This document shows, in pieces, positions 1 through 9,715 of a stretch of 64,000 nucleotides of DNA (the stretch's first letter is position 1; each line of letters starts with the position of its first letter). Origin of the DNA: Thiothrix lacustris DSM 21227. Lineage in GTDB: Bacteria > Pseudomonadota > Gammaproteobacteria > Thiotrichales > Thiotrichaceae. The notes beneath the pieces are model-generated. The model had not been told where the DNA came from. It searched no databases and was given only the letters and a program-made list of their open reading frames with translations. The DNA is taken from contig NZ_JHYQ01000002.1 of assembly GCF_000621325.1 (NCBI RefSeq), forward strand, positions 124,001 to 188,000, given 5' to 3'. The position numbers and the translations under genes were made by a program.

Positions 1-1
1 A

Positions 2-1477
2 AAACAGGTGGCATCAGTGCAGCAGCTGATTCCTGTGTTACAAGAGCTTCAACCACATTTGCTATTTTGTCCTCATGATAAATCCAAGCCTTCGGTCGAA
101 TTGCTGGAGATGTTACAGCGCTATTCACCTGATACCGTATTGGTTTGGATATCTCGTGCTGAATGGCAAAGTCTTACGACGTGGCTATTGGGGGTTGAGT
201 CCTGTACTTTACCACTGAATGATGCGGACTATTTCAGCCAATATATTGATTTCTTACTGCATTACTCAGCGATCAAACAGGATTTTCGTGATTGTAAACA
301 TCTTCTAGGGGTTTCTGAATTACGTTGTCATTGGTTGGTGGATTATTCGTGGGAGGCCATTGCCTATATTTCGGAAGGTATGCATCTGTATGCGAATAGT
401 GCTTACGTTTCGCTATTTGGCTTTGAGAATATGGCCGAAGTACGCTCTATGCCCGTTGCTTCTTTGGCGGAACAGACCGAACGTAAAATCTTTGAGGCGA
501 TGAGCAAGGTTGCTGATGCGAGTAGTAAACCATCCAATCGCTTATTGCTGACGTTGCGTACCTTGGATGGAGAGCGGATGCGGGCTGAAATCCGTTTTAT
601 TCCGGCTGTTCTTAAAAGTAGACGTTGCGTTCAATTACACGTGAGACCATTGGAGCGAAATATACTCAAAGGTGTGTCGTTGCGTAAACAAGATAATCCA
701 TGGGAGACGATGGAGCAGCACCTTCAGGATACCCCCCCTACCTTGCCTGTGTCTCCTCCTGTGGCGCCTTCAACCTCTGTACCTACACAATCCACACCGC
801 CTAAAATGACCAAAACCGTTATGCCGTCACCTATTAACGGTATGGAAATGCGTTTCCAAAAATTCCAGCGCTTAGATGAGATGATGCCAAATTTATATAT
901 GGCAGCCCCTGAGTTTAGGCAGAAAGACCAGTTGTTGGATTACAGTACTTTGCTTAAACAGTTGGTGACGCCAACGAGCCGTTTCCGCCTAGATTACTGG
1001 AATTTAGGGCAAGTTGTGTTGAAGTTGTCCTCTCAGAAGAGTGAAAAGCCCGATTATCTGGTTTTTGTGTCAGTAGGCGGCGCTATTCTGAATAATGAAG
1101 AAAATTTGAAACGCATCATTGAGCTATTGAATGCATTTCCTAATACGACGCGTCGTATTGTGCTCGCTCTCCAATACCGGGATTGTATGGAGCAAATGGT
1201 GCATTTAGGTAATGTGATTAAACTGTTCAAGGCAGTGAAGGTTCGGCTTGCTATTGATGGTGTGCCAGATGAGCCTAGTGTCTTGAGATTTATGCAGGTG
1301 GTGAAGCCTGTTTTGGTGCGTTTGAATGCTGTTAAACCAGAACGCTTGCCCGTATGGATTGCACAATTAACGGAAAGTCAGTGCAAAATTATTATCTCGG
1401 GAATCCAAGACAATGCAGCACTTAACGCCGCATATTCTTCGGGGGCAGCTTATGTGCACGATGGCGCGATAACATAA
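2..1477 (+). CDS. FimX-like degenerate c-di-GMP-family protein (5' end outside window)
   Basis: The reading frame is open to the window edge, so the true start lies upstream; a GTG at 8 is only the first possible start inside the window. The first ~100 residues resemble the end of a receiver-like domain (QPHLLFCPHDKSK). A PAS-like region follows at about 110-215 (VDYSWEAIAYISEGMHLYAN), then a Pro/Thr-rich linker at about 235-275. The C-terminal ~180 residues resemble an EAL fold (RLAIDGVPDEPSVLRF) but have no E-A-L triplet or metal-binding acidic set. A GGDEF domain is not visible. By analogy with FimX, the EAL-like part may bind c-di-GMP without cleaving it and control surface structures. 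It lies 31 bases upstream of the polysaccharide genes. Family assignment is moderate; sensing and binding are inferred. Confidence 0.6.
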   Translation, partial: KQVASVQQLIPVLQELQPHLLFCPHDKSKPSVELLEMLQRYSPDTVLVWISRAEWQSLTTWLLGVESCTLPLNDADYFSQYIDFLLHYSAIKQDFRDCKHLLGVSELRCHWLVDYSWEAIAYISEGMHLYANSAYVSLFGFENMAEVRSMPVASLAEQTERKIFEAMSKVADASSKPSNRLLLTLRTLDGERMRAEIRFIPAVLKSRRCVQLHVRPLERNILKGVSLRKQDNPWETMEQHLQDTPPTLPVSPPVAPSTSVPTQSTPPKMTKTVMPSPINGMEMRFQKFQRLDEMMPNLYMAAPEFRQKDQLLDYSTLLKQLVTPTSRFRLDYWNLGQVVLKLSSQKSEKPDYLVFVSVGGAILNNEENLKRIIELLNAFPNTTRRIVLALQYRDCMEQMVHLGNVIKLFKAVKVRLAIDGVPDEPSVLRFMQVVKPVLVRLNAVKPERLPVWIAQLTESQCKIIISGIQDNAALNAAYSSGAAYVHDGAIT

Positions 1478-1508
1478 AATAACAAATAATGATTAAGTGA
1501 GCGTATGT

Positions 1509-3161
1509 ATGTCGGTTAACACTTTCAGGGCCGCTCTAGTTGTCGATGGTGAATATATTTCTGCTTGGCAATACTGGATGCTAGAACGTTTGTTAGCGTC
1601 CCGTAGCGTGGTATTGGTTGGGGTTATTTTTCGTAAATCTGTGACTGGCTCTTGTCTAAGGAAGGTTAATACCTTTGTACTCAATAGCTTACAGTATATT
1701 GATGGTAAGCTGTTTAAATGCCCAGTGACCGCGCGAGTTCCGAGCAGTCTTCTTCCACTCTTAGGTGATGTGGATTTGTGTGAGGTCGGTAGTAAACGTT
1801 ATCAAACATTATTAGCCGGTGAGCCATTAGATTTGGCTATTGATTTGAGTGGCCAAGAGCCGTTACCCGAATTGATGGCTGCTAGTAAGCATGGTGTTTG
1901 GCGATATTTCTATGGTAATCCCGCTTGTTTGTCAGATCGCTACGCCAATATCCATGAATACGCTGACCGTCGTGATGAAATTATTTCTGGTGTTGAACGT
2001 TGCATGGTTGGTCAAAAGATACCTGAGTGTATTTTTTATGCAACAACCAGTACCGATACCGTTTCCATTAACCGTGGTGTAGAGCGTACTTTGTGGAAAA
2101 TGGCAGATTTTATCCCGCAGCGCTTGCATGAACTTGCGCAGATTGGTGCCGCTGATTTTTCACGTAATGTCAGGGAGCGTATTCAACCTTCTTCCCATCC
2201 GGTACGTCGGTATGCGTCTGTTTCACCAGGTTTGTTCATAACGCTACGCATTCTGTGGCGCTATTCTAATAATTTCCTTAGAAGGTTATATAACGCTTTG
2301 TTTCGTAATGAACAGTGGATTTTACTGACTAAAACCACTGAGAATATAACCGATGCAGGAATGCCGGAACATTTCCATAAATGGATTCCACCTCGTGACC
2401 GTTTTTGGGCTGACCCTTTCGTGGTTGAGCATTCAGGTGAGCAGTATATATTTTTTGAAGAAATGCTTTATGCGCGGGGTATTGGGCATTTGGCTTGTGT
2501 GCGCTTGAATGCCGATGGCTCTCACTCTGAGCCTATCACCATCCTAGAACGGCCGTATCATTTGTCATATCCCTTCGTTTTTCAGCATCAAGGTCAATAT
2601 TACCTGATTCCCGAAACTGCTGAGAATCATACGGTTGAAGTTTATCGCTGCGAAGAATTTCCGCATCGCTGGGTTTTTGAAAAAAACCTAATGGAAGGAG
2701 TGGAGGCTTATGACGCGACTTTATTGGAGCATGACGGGCGTTGGTGGATGTTTGCCAGTATGCGTCAGCACCAAAATTGTTCGCCGAGTGAGGCGCTTTA
2801 TTTATTTCATGCGGATAATCCCTTGAGTACGGAATGGCAAGCACACCCTCAAAATCCGGTTGTAGCGAGTGCTGCTCGGGCGCGTCCTGCTGGGCGTATT
2901 TTTAGGGATGCTGGCAATTTGTATCGCCCCTCGCAAAATTGTGCCGGTGTCTATGGTCGGGGTTTGAATGTGAATTTGATCAGGCAGTTGGATTTACAAA
3001 CATACCGTGAGGATGTGGTAAGTAGTTATCTGCCGGATGGGGAGCATGACATGAATGGTATGCATACGCTGGGTATTGGCGTAGGCATTTCGGTAACAGA
3101 TGCCGTTCATGTACATCGTCGTCTGGGTATGTTCGATCGTTGGATGGCGAGACTGACATGA
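1509..3161 (+). CDS. Formyltransferase-like N-terminus fused to a beta-propeller (GINT1_N-like) domain
   Basis: The ATG at 1509 has AAGTGAG seven bases upstream; an in-frame GTG at 1497 is possible but less well placed. The N-terminal ~200 residues look like a formyltransferase-type fold (LDLAIDLSGQEPLPEL). The C-terminal ~280 residues have the repeated Trp/Tyr/Phe-rich blades of a five-bladed propeller (DRFWADPFVVEH, YYLIPETAENHTVEVY, YDATLLEHDGRWWMF), like the N-terminal domain of glucosamine inositolphosphorylceramide transferase. Such fusions occur in bacterial polysaccharide clusters, where acyl or sugar modification is suspected but unproven. The stop overlaps the next start in ATGA, so the genes are probably translationally coupled. 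Substrate is unknown. Confidence 0.6.
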   Translation: MSVNTFRAALVVDGEYISAWQYWMLERLLASRSVVLVGVIFRKSVTGSCLRKVNTFVLNSLQYIDGKLFKCPVTARVPSSLLPLLGDVDLCEVGSKRYQTLLAGEPLDLAIDLSGQEPLPELMAASKHGVWRYFYGNPACLSDRYANIHEYADRRDEIISGVERCMVGQKIPECIFYATTSTDTVSINRGVERTLWKMADFIPQRLHELAQIGAADFSRNVRERIQPSSHPVRRYASVSPGLFITLRILWRYSNNFLRRLYNALFRNEQWILLTKTTENITDAGMPEHFHKWIPPRDRFWADPFVVEHSGEQYIFFEEMLYARGIGHLACVRLNADGSHSEPITILERPYHLSYPFVFQHQGQYYLIPETAENHTVEVYRCEEFPHRWVFEKNLMEGVEAYDATLLEHDGRWWMFASMRQHQNCSPSEALYLFHADNPLSTEWQAHPQNPVVASAARARPAGRIFRDAGNLYRPSQNCAGVYGRGLNVNLIRQLDLQTYREDVVSSYLPDGEHDMNGMHTLGIGVGISVTDAVHVHRRLGMFDRWMARLT

Positions 3162-4225
3162 CAGTACGTAGAAAAATAGCCCTAGTGGTTTACTCCTTGG
3201 GAATGGGAGGAGCAGAGAAAGTTGTGTCTGACCTGTCATTCCAGTTTGCCAAACAGCATGATGTAACCCTCATTCTGTTTGATGGCAGCCGACTGTATTA
3301 TCCTTATGCAGGGGAATTGATTGATATTCAATGTCCTTCTAAAGATGGTTTTTTGCCCAGGCTCTTCAATTTTTTGGATCGCGCTTATCAGCTCAGGCGT
3401 ATTTTCAAGATGAAACGCTTTGATACGATTATTGGTGTGATGGAACACGCCAGTTTTCCTGCCATTCTGGCGAGTCGTTTGACCATTGCTGCTAACCATT
3501 GTAATCCTGAGAGAAACTTCAGTCGCTTTGACTGGTTATTTGCTCGCTGGTTGTTTCCACGTGCCAAAAAAGTAGTGGCGGTTTCCAAAGAAGGGATGCG
3601 AATTTTCCAACAGCATCTGGGCTTGAAAAACTTGGACTGCTTGTATAATCCCGTTAATTTGTACCGTATCCGTGAATTGTCTAAGGAGCGCTCATCTGTA
3701 ACCATTGAGGGGCAGTATATTGTGGCGGCAGGGCGGCTTAGCCCAGAAAAGAATTTCAAGAGTCTGCTTGATGCCTATGCCCAATCACAAGCACGCCAAA
3801 CCTTTAAGCTCGCGATTTTGGGGGAAGGGCCAGAACGTGCGGCACTGGAGCAGCATATCAAGCAACACGGTCTGGAACAGCAGGTCATTCTACCCGGCTT
3901 CATGCGTAACCCTTATCCTTATATCGCCCACTCCCATTGTTTGGTGCTTTCCAGCTTACACGAAGGGTTTCCGGTGATTCTGATTGAAGCGCTGGGATTA
4001 GGACGTCCAGTGATTTCGACGGATTGTGAAACCGGCCCTCGTGAAATTATTGTGCAGGGTGAAAATGGTTTGTTAGTGCCCACTAACGATGTGCCTTCAC
4101 TGAGGGATGCACTGGATCGCGTGTGTTTGGATGCTGATTTACATGCCTACTTTCAGAAAAATGCCGTGCCTTCGGTTGAATACTTGGATATCGAAAAGGT
4201 GGCAGAACAATGGCTTGCGCTCTGA
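3158..4225 (+). CDS. GT4-family glycosyltransferase
   Basis: The protein has about 355 residues with a GT-B fold. The N-terminal motif SLGMGGAEKVVSDLS is a glycine-rich acceptor-side loop. The C-terminal half has GRLSPEKNF, the donor-binding stretch SSLHEGFPVILIEALGLG (E-x7-E retaining motif) and GENGLLVP. It probably transfers a nucleotide-sugar hexose to a lipid-linked glycan at the cytoplasmic face. The ATG at 3158 overlaps the preceding stop (ATGA); a TTG six codons upstream is less likely. It is clearly paralogous to the enzyme at 7190-8257 (shared STDC-TGPREII and GENGLLV blocks), which suggests duplication inside the operon. Sugar specificity cannot be read from the sequence. Confidence 0.85.
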   Translation: MTVRRKIALVVYSLGMGGAEKVVSDLSFQFAKQHDVTLILFDGSRLYYPYAGELIDIQCPSKDGFLPRLFNFLDRAYQLRRIFKMKRFDTIIGVMEHASFPAILASRLTIAANHCNPERNFSRFDWLFARWLFPRAKKVVAVSKEGMRIFQQHLGLKNLDCLYNPVNLYRIRELSKERSSVTIEGQYIVAAGRLSPEKNFKSLLDAYAQSQARQTFKLAILGEGPERAALEQHIKQHGLEQQVILPGFMRNPYPYIAHSHCLVLSSLHEGFPVILIEALGLGRPVISTDCETGPREIIVQGENGLLVPTNDVPSLRDALDRVCLDADLHAYFQKNAVPSVEYLDIEKVAEQWLAL

Positions 4226-5994
4226 CCCGCTGGTTTTGTTCTTGCTGCTTGCTGCTCGGTTTGAGCGGCTGTTCCCCAGATAAGGCTGTTACCGGTTTAC
4301 AAGTAAAAGCCATTGGTTCACTGGACAGGTTTGCCCCCTTTGAACCTGTGGTGGGTAAGGATGAGGTTACACTATTTGCTGCCCGCAACGAGTACGAAGG
4401 CTTTCAGTTTGTGATTACTGGCGGCACGCAGGGTTCGGTGAATGTGCAGGCGAGCGTTTCCCCCTTGCGTAACGAGGCGGGCGATGTTATCGATACGGTG
4501 CAAGTCTTCCGCGAGCGTTACGTCAAGGTCAACACGCCCTCGCCACATTCGCCTTATCCACCGCAGTATTGGCCGGATATTTTGTTGCCCGCTGCGAACC
4601 CTGCTGAGAAAATTTCTGCTGCTTACCGAGCCTTTCCACAAAACCTGACGGCGGGCGAAAACTTGCCGGTGTGGGTGGATGTGCATATACCAACAGGTAC
4701 AAAACCTGGTGTCTATACTGGAAAAGTGCAGGTGAATGCTGATGAGCAGGCGCCACTGGAATTGCCAATTACATTGACGGTGTGGAATTTTACGCTGCCG
4801 GAACGTTCCCCTTTGCGCACGGTATTCGGGACGAATGGCTATCGAGTAGCAGAAATTTACGGCTTTGAGCGTACCGGGAAATCGGCAGATGACAATCGTC
4901 TGATCCGGGCTTATAACGATTTCATGCTGGATCATTATTTGACGCCAGAAAGCCTGTGGGATGCCTTCCCGGAAGCGGATGCTAATGGAAAGCCTGATTT
5001 TCAGCGCAGCTTTGCGGGGCTGGGGACAGTCACAGAAAACATGCGCCATTACATGCAGGATAAACATGCGAGCACGTACACCTATGTGTTTGCGGACAGT
5101 TATCCGTTTGCTGACCCTTTGGTGAAAGACCGACAACGAGCACAGCAATTCATGCGCGACTATGCGGGGTGGTGTGCGGCACATGCTGGGTCGGAGCGTT
5201 GTTATACTGACCCTTCGTTTGTGGATGAGCCGGATACTCGCGAGGCCTATCAATATGCGCGGCGCTGGGGTGAGTTTTTTGATCAAATCCGTTTGCCAAA
5301 GGGAGAAAAAATCCGTTTTCAGGTGAGCGAGCCGCCGTTAAACGAAAACCCAGCTGTGGGCAGTTTGTTGGGGGCAGTGGATGTATGGATTCCCAAATTC
5401 TACGACCTGTGGTTGGACGTGGATCATCTGGGTAAAAACGTGGTGGGGCAACGTCTGGCATTGGGTGAAGAAGTCTGGGCTTACACCGCGCTGGTGTTGG
5501 ACTTTGACGAATACCGCAAACGTAATCCGCGTGCGGATGTGCTTAAGGGCAATTATCCGCCGGTATGGCAACTGGATTTTCCGGCGATCAATTATCGGAT
5601 TCCTACTTGGTTGTTCCACCGTTACGGGGTGACGGGTTTGGGGTATTGGGATACGGTAGCATGGGCAGATGGGACGGATATTTGGAATGATGCTGCTGGT
5701 TTTATCAGTGACAATCCACCCGGCCTCCGCTTCAATGGTGATGGTTTGTTGGTATACCCGGCCAAGCAAGCACAGACAGGTTTTGATGGGCCATTGGCAT
5801 CCCTGCGTTTGAAATGGATACGTGAGTCGGTGGAAGATTATATGTATATCGACTTGTTGTTAAAGGCGGGTGAAAGTGAATTTGTGCAACAGCAGTTAGG
5901 GAAAATTGCGCGTAATTTTGGTGATTGGGATAACAACCCAGCTGTATTAATGCAAGTCAGGCAGGCGTTGGGTGAACGTCTGGCAAGCCGATGA
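4210..5994 (+). CDS. DUF4091-type glycoside-hydrolase-like lipoprotein
   Basis: The N-terminus is a lipoprotein signal with lipobox LSGC (Cys21), so the mature protein should be membrane-anchored and exported. Residues about 45-200 form a beta-rich region (YEGFQFVITGG) and the remainder resembles a TIM-barrel-like DUF4091 region with many Trp/Tyr/Asp residues (FVDEPDTREAYQYARRWGEFF, GYWDTVAWADG, RESVEDYMYIDLL). Relatives are annotated only as DUF4091 or glycoside-hydrolase-like. Its place between a glycosyltransferase and the polymerase suggests processing or binding of the exported glycan. It starts 16 bases inside the upstream gene and overlaps the next gene by ATGA. Catalytic residues and substrate are not established. 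Confidence 0.7.
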   Translation: MACALTRWFCSCCLLLGLSGCSPDKAVTGLQVKAIGSLDRFAPFEPVVGKDEVTLFAARNEYEGFQFVITGGTQGSVNVQASVSPLRNEAGDVIDTVQVFRERYVKVNTPSPHSPYPPQYWPDILLPAANPAEKISAAYRAFPQNLTAGENLPVWVDVHIPTGTKPGVYTGKVQVNADEQAPLELPITLTVWNFTLPERSPLRTVFGTNGYRVAEIYGFERTGKSADDNRLIRAYNDFMLDHYLTPESLWDAFPEADANGKPDFQRSFAGLGTVTENMRHYMQDKHASTYTYVFADSYPFADPLVKDRQRAQQFMRDYAGWCAAHAGSERCYTDPSFVDEPDTREAYQYARRWGEFFDQIRLPKGEKIRFQVSEPPLNENPAVGSLLGAVDVWIPKFYDLWLDVDHLGKNVVGQRLALGEEVWAYTALVLDFDEYRKRNPRADVLKGNYPPVWQLDFPAINYRIPTWLFHRYGVTGLGYWDTVAWADGTDIWNDAAGFISDNPPGLRFNGDGLLVYPAKQAQTGFDGPLASLRLKWIRESVEDYMYIDLLLKAGESEFVQQQLGKIARNFGDWDNNPAVLMQVRQALGERLASR

Positions 5995-7193
5995 ACAGTA
6001 TCCATAGCGTTGCCATTTTTTTTATAATGCTGCTCGCATTTGCTTTGCCGACGGATGGCGCAGTAGAAATCGCGGGCATGTCACTCGTTAAAATCGCTGG
6101 TTTGATGGGTTTTGGATTGATGGCAGTGCTGATCATGATGGGTGCTGGCCTTCATGCCGTGCCTGCTTTCCATTCAGCCGTTTTATTGTATGTGGCGTGG
6201 GTAGTATTGTCTTATACATGGTCAGAGATGCCTGTTCCATATGAAACATCACAGGCTGTTAGTAGCGAGCAAGCCTTGAAAAGTAACTTGTATATTTTGA
6301 TGATCAGTTTACTGTTATTTCAGTTGGTGAATACTCAAGGGGACATGCAGAAATTATATGCTGCTTTGGTGCTAGGTTCATTTTGGTTGATCTATCTGAT
6401 GGTAAAGGATTATCAGATAGGCGGAAATACAGTACGTCAGGAGATCAAGCAATTCGATGCTAATGAAGTATCTGTCAAATTGGCCATGGTGCTACCTTTG
6501 GCTATTTACTTGGTGACGCAGACCAAACAGTGGTGGTGGCGTTTATTGGGTGTGGCTTATATTCCAGCAGCTGCATTTACTATTTTGATTACGGGTTCAC
6601 GCACTGGTTCTGTTGTCATGGTGCTGGGTTTAGCTGGTTTTTTACCTACCATTTTACGTTCTGGATTGATGGGTAAGGCAGCTAGTATCTTGGTGGTTGT
6701 AGTGGCTTTAATTGGGATTGCTAATGTTATTCCTGCTAAAACCATTGAGCGTATTTTTTCTACAGGCAAAGAAATTTCCAGCGGTACATTAAATGAGCGC
6801 AGTGTCATATGGGCAAATGCGTATGAAGAATGGGAAGAAAGTCCGATTTATGGCCATGGTTTAGGCTCTTTTCGGCGTATTATTAACTCATATAATATTG
6901 ATTATACAGCACATAACAGTTTTGTGGCGATTACTGCCGAGCAGGGGATTATTGGTGCTGTATTATACGGGACAGTGATCATTTTTGCATTTGTTTCAGT
7001 CTGGCGTTTGTCGGGCGATGAACGTTGGCTATTATTGCTGATGTTGTTGATCATGGTTATCGGGCAGATGTCTTTGACATTACAAGACCGGATGTATATA
7101 TGGTTTTCTTATTCATTAGCTGTCCTGAATCTTTATATTAAAAATAAATTAGAAAACACCAAAGACATAAACAGGGTATCCATCAAAGTATGA
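5991..7193 (+). CDS. O-antigen ligase/polymerase family membrane protein (Wzy/WaaL-like)
   Basis: This 400-residue protein is mostly hydrophobic helices, about ten to twelve by eye. The family signature lies in the large periplasmic loop and following helix: SPIYGHGLGSFRRII then TAHNSFVAITAEQGIIG. Members polymerise undecaprenyl-linked repeat units or ligate glycans to an acceptor on the periplasmic side. With a flippase and several GT4 enzymes in the same operon, a Wzy-type polymerase is favoured over a WaaL ligase, but sequence alone does not separate them. The start overlaps the preceding stop (ATGA), and the stop overlaps the next start likewise. Confidence 0.8.
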   Translation: MNSIHSVAIFFIMLLAFALPTDGAVEIAGMSLVKIAGLMGFGLMAVLIMMGAGLHAVPAFHSAVLLYVAWVVLSYTWSEMPVPYETSQAVSSEQALKSNLYILMISLLLFQLVNTQGDMQKLYAALVLGSFWLIYLMVKDYQIGGNTVRQEIKQFDANEVSVKLAMVLPLAIYLVTQTKQWWWRLLGVAYIPAAAFTILITGSRTGSVVMVLGLAGFLPTILRSGLMGKAASILVVVVALIGIANVIPAKTIERIFSTGKEISSGTLNERSVIWANAYEEWEESPIYGHGLGSFRRIINSYNIDYTAHNSFVAITAEQGIIGAVLYGTVIIFAFVSVWRLSGDERWLLLLMLLIMVIGQMSLTLQDRMYIWFSYSLAVLNLYIKNKLENTKDINRVSIKV

Positions 7194-8257
7194 AAAAAAT
7201 AGCGATCGTGATTGCCGAATTGGCTGCCCCTGGTGGAGCAGAAAAGGTAGCAGTGGATCTTGCCGAAGAATTTCGTCAACGTGATTACGAGGTGACAGTC
7301 GTCAAGTTTGCACGTTTGCCACCTGGCATTACTCGGCATGATATTCCGGTTAGGATCATTAATCTGGATATTCCTGAGCGTCCGGGCGGTTTCCTTACAC
7401 AAGTTTATATCCTGTTACTGCGAGCATGGAAGTTCCGCAAGCTGTTCCAGCGTGAACAATTTGACCATATCTTTTCGTTTTTGGAAGCATCCAACGTGCC
7501 GTGTGCGCTGGCGTGCTCTGATTCGGTGTTATCCGTACACCTTGACCCCAGTACCATGACCCGCAGTGAGTGGTTGGCTTTTCGTTGGCTGTATCCTCGC
7601 GCCAAAAGGGTGATTGCGGTATCGCGTCAGATGCAAGACTTATTGGAAAAGCAGGCGCATTTGAAAAACGTGAACTGTATTTACAATCCAGTGAATACTC
7701 GCCTGATCGGCGAAAAGGCGCAAGAAACGGTTAGTGTTGAAGGGCGTTTCATTCTAGGTGTAGGACGTCTAGAAAAGCAGAAACGTTTTGATTTGCTGAT
7801 CGAGGCATTTGCCCAAAGCAAGGCGCAGCATGATTGTAAGCTGGTTATTGTCGGTCGTGGCAGCCAACAGGCGGCATTGGAAGAGCGCATCAAGACATTG
7901 GGATTGGAAGAAAAGGTGCTTTTGGTTGGCTTTGACCCTAACCCCTACAAGTACATGGCAAAAGCCGAGTTTCAGGTGATGAGCAGCGACTACGAAGGCT
8001 ATCCATTGGTGCTGATTGAGGCTTTATCGCTGGGATGTCCTATTGTTTCAACGGATTGCCCGACGGGGCCGCGCGAGATTATCCGTCACGGTGAAAACGG
8101 TTTGCTGGTGGAAAAGGGCAATGTAGCAGCGATTGCTGCCGGGATTGATGAGCTGTTTTATGACCCTGAGAAACAGATGGGTATGCGTCAACAGGGAAAG
8201 GAGTCGGTGCGTGGCAATGACATTGCTGCTGTCGCTGATGCATGGCTGGCGGCATGA
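7190..8257 (+). CDS. GT4-family glycosyltransferase (paralogue of 3158-4225)
   Basis: This 355-residue GT-B enzyme has PGGAEKVAVDLAEEF at the N-terminus, GVGRLEKQKRFDLLIEAF in the middle, and the donor-site block SSDYEGYPLVLIEALSLG with GENGLLVEKG. Equivalent blocks in the 3158-4225 protein (YNPVN, STDC-TGPREII, GENGLLV) show the two are paralogues of equal length. They probably add successive or related sugars. The start overlaps the polymerase stop by ATGA. A 12-base gap separates it from the flippase gene. Donor and acceptor are unknown. Confidence 0.85.
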   Translation: MKKIAIVIAELAAPGGAEKVAVDLAEEFRQRDYEVTVVKFARLPPGITRHDIPVRIINLDIPERPGGFLTQVYILLLRAWKFRKLFQREQFDHIFSFLEASNVPCALACSDSVLSVHLDPSTMTRSEWLAFRWLYPRAKRVIAVSRQMQDLLEKQAHLKNVNCIYNPVNTRLIGEKAQETVSVEGRFILGVGRLEKQKRFDLLIEAFAQSKAQHDCKLVIVGRGSQQAALEERIKTLGLEEKVLLVGFDPNPYKYMAKAEFQVMSSDYEGYPLVLIEALSLGCPIVSTDCPTGPREIIRHGENGLLVEKGNVAAIAAGIDELFYDPEKQMGMRQQGKESVRGNDIAAVADAWLAA

Positions 8258-8269
8258 GCGCGGTGATGT

Positions 8270-9715
8270 ATGTACGTTAAACACAGCTTACTGTATTTGT
8301 TAGCAAAACTGGCTCCAGCATTGGCGAGTTTCGTGGTGCTGGCAGCGTATACGCGCTGGATGTCGGCAGAGGAATACGGTGTTTTTACTACCATTCTGGT
8401 GGTGGCGTCGAGCGTTAGCCTGTTTGCGTTTGGTTGGCTGTATGTCGGCATTATGCGCTTCTGGAACAAGCAGGATGTGACAGCAGGTGCGGTGGAGCAG
8501 TTGATCAGCGTATCGGTGTTGACGATTGCCGCGTTTGTGGGTTTGTTGGCGTTGATATTTGCCTTGGTGACTGGGCAGGTGGCTGTCGCGGCGGGATTTT
8601 TTGTGGTGTTCCTCAGCTCGGCTTTCTACGAGGCTTATCAGCGGATTAACTCAATTACCCTGAAGGTTAACCATTATGTGTGGGCGGAAGTGACTCGCAC
8701 CTTGCTGACCATGGGCAGTGGTTTATTGCTGGTATGGGCGGGTTATTCGTGGCTCGGTGCGATTGGCGGTGTGGTGTTGGGTGTCTTGCTGGTGCTGGTG
8801 CTTTCCGGTGCTTTGTGGCGGCATTTCCGATTTTCCTGGCGCGGACTGGATAGGGATGTGTTGAAATCCCTGTTGGTGTATGGCTTGCCGCTGAGTTTGT
8901 CGTTGGTCTTGTTGGAAGTAATCCATATGTCTGACCGGGTGATGATTGGCTGGCTGCTGGGGTATGGGCAAGCGGGTGAATATGCAGTCGCTTACAACTT
9001 GCCGTTCCAGATTTTGATGATGATGACCAGTTCGCTGAATCTGGCGGCTTATCCGGTGGTGATTCGCACGCTGGAGCAGGAAGGCCAGCAACAAGCGGAA
9101 GCCCGTCTCCAGCAGTATTTTGTGCTGTTGATGGGGGTGTCGATTCCGGCGATTTTTGGGCTGGTGGGGATCGCCGATGCGTTTATCCCGTTACTGGTGG
9201 GGGCGGCATTTGTGCCTACCTCTATCAGTTTATTGCCGTGGATTGGTATCGCCATTTTCGCTAACTGCACCTATTTGTTCTATGTGTCTTTGTCGTTCCA
9301 GTTGGCGAAGTATACCGCTGGCTCAGTCAAGGTCGTGGGTGTGGCGGCAGTGGTGAATGTAGTATTGAATCTGGTATTGATTCCCTCCTATGGGTTGCTG
9401 GGGGCAACGTTGGCGTCGATTGCGGCGTACCTGATTTGTCTGGTGTACGGTTATTATCTGGGCAGGCAGCATTTTGCATTGACTATGCCAGTGCTGGATG
9501 TTGGCAAAATTTTGCTGGCGGCTTTGGTCATGTACGGGCTGATGGGGCAATTGCCGGAATCGTTGGTGCATGGCGCATACCGGGTTGCCTTGCAAATCCT
9601 GCTGGGTGTTTTGACCTATGCAACGTTGGTCTGGCTGCTGGATATTGGCAATGTGCGCCAATTAGTCAAAGGGAGGCTGGGATGGGCAACATTCTCTATG
9701 TCATCACCTCGCTGA
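8270..9715 (+). CDS. Wzx/MATE-like polysaccharide flippase
   Basis: The 481-residue protein is almost entirely transmembrane helices, about 12-14, with the layout of the MOP superfamily polysaccharide transporters. The N-terminus MYVKHSLLYLLAKLAPALASF, the loop SDRVMIGWLLGYGQAGEYAVAY and the later SYGLLGATLASIAAY match the lipopolysaccharide flippase pattern. It should move the undecaprenyl-linked repeat unit across the inner membrane for the polymerase at 5991-7193. The ATG at 8270 follows a second ATG at 8266 in another frame. Its 3' end overlaps the next glycosyltransferase gene by 34 bases. Confidence 0.85.
   Translation: MYVKHSLLYLLAKLAPALASFVVLAAYTRWMSAEEYGVFTTILVVASSVSLFAFGWLYVGIMRFWNKQDVTAGAVEQLISVSVLTIAAFVGLLALIFALVTGQVAVAAGFFVVFLSSAFYEAYQRINSITLKVNHYVWAEVTRTLLTMGSGLLLVWAGYSWLGAIGGVVLGVLLVLVLSGALWRHFRFSWRGLDRDVLKSLLVYGLPLSLSLVLLEVIHMSDRVMIGWLLGYGQAGEYAVAYNLPFQILMMMTSSLNLAAYPVVIRTLEQEGQQQAEARLQQYFVLLMGVSIPAIFGLVGIADAFIPLLVGAAFVPTSISLLPWIGIAIFANCTYLFYVSLSFQLAKYTAGSVKVVGVAAVVNVVLNLVLIPSYGLLGATLASIAAYLICLVYGYYLGRQHFALTMPVLDVGKILLAALVMYGLMGQLPESLVHGAYRVALQILLGVLTYATLVWLLDIGNVRQLVKGRLGWATFSMSSPR

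Noticed and set aside
4372-5286. Leftward frame of 304 codons opposite the DUF4091 lipoprotein gene
   Set aside because: It has no recognisable domain, and the lipoprotein gene on the other strand has a signal peptide and fits the operon.
9436-9681. N-terminal extension of the third glycosyltransferase
   Set aside because: It is the flippase gene in another frame; the ATG at 9682 has a good ribosome site and the family's N-terminus.
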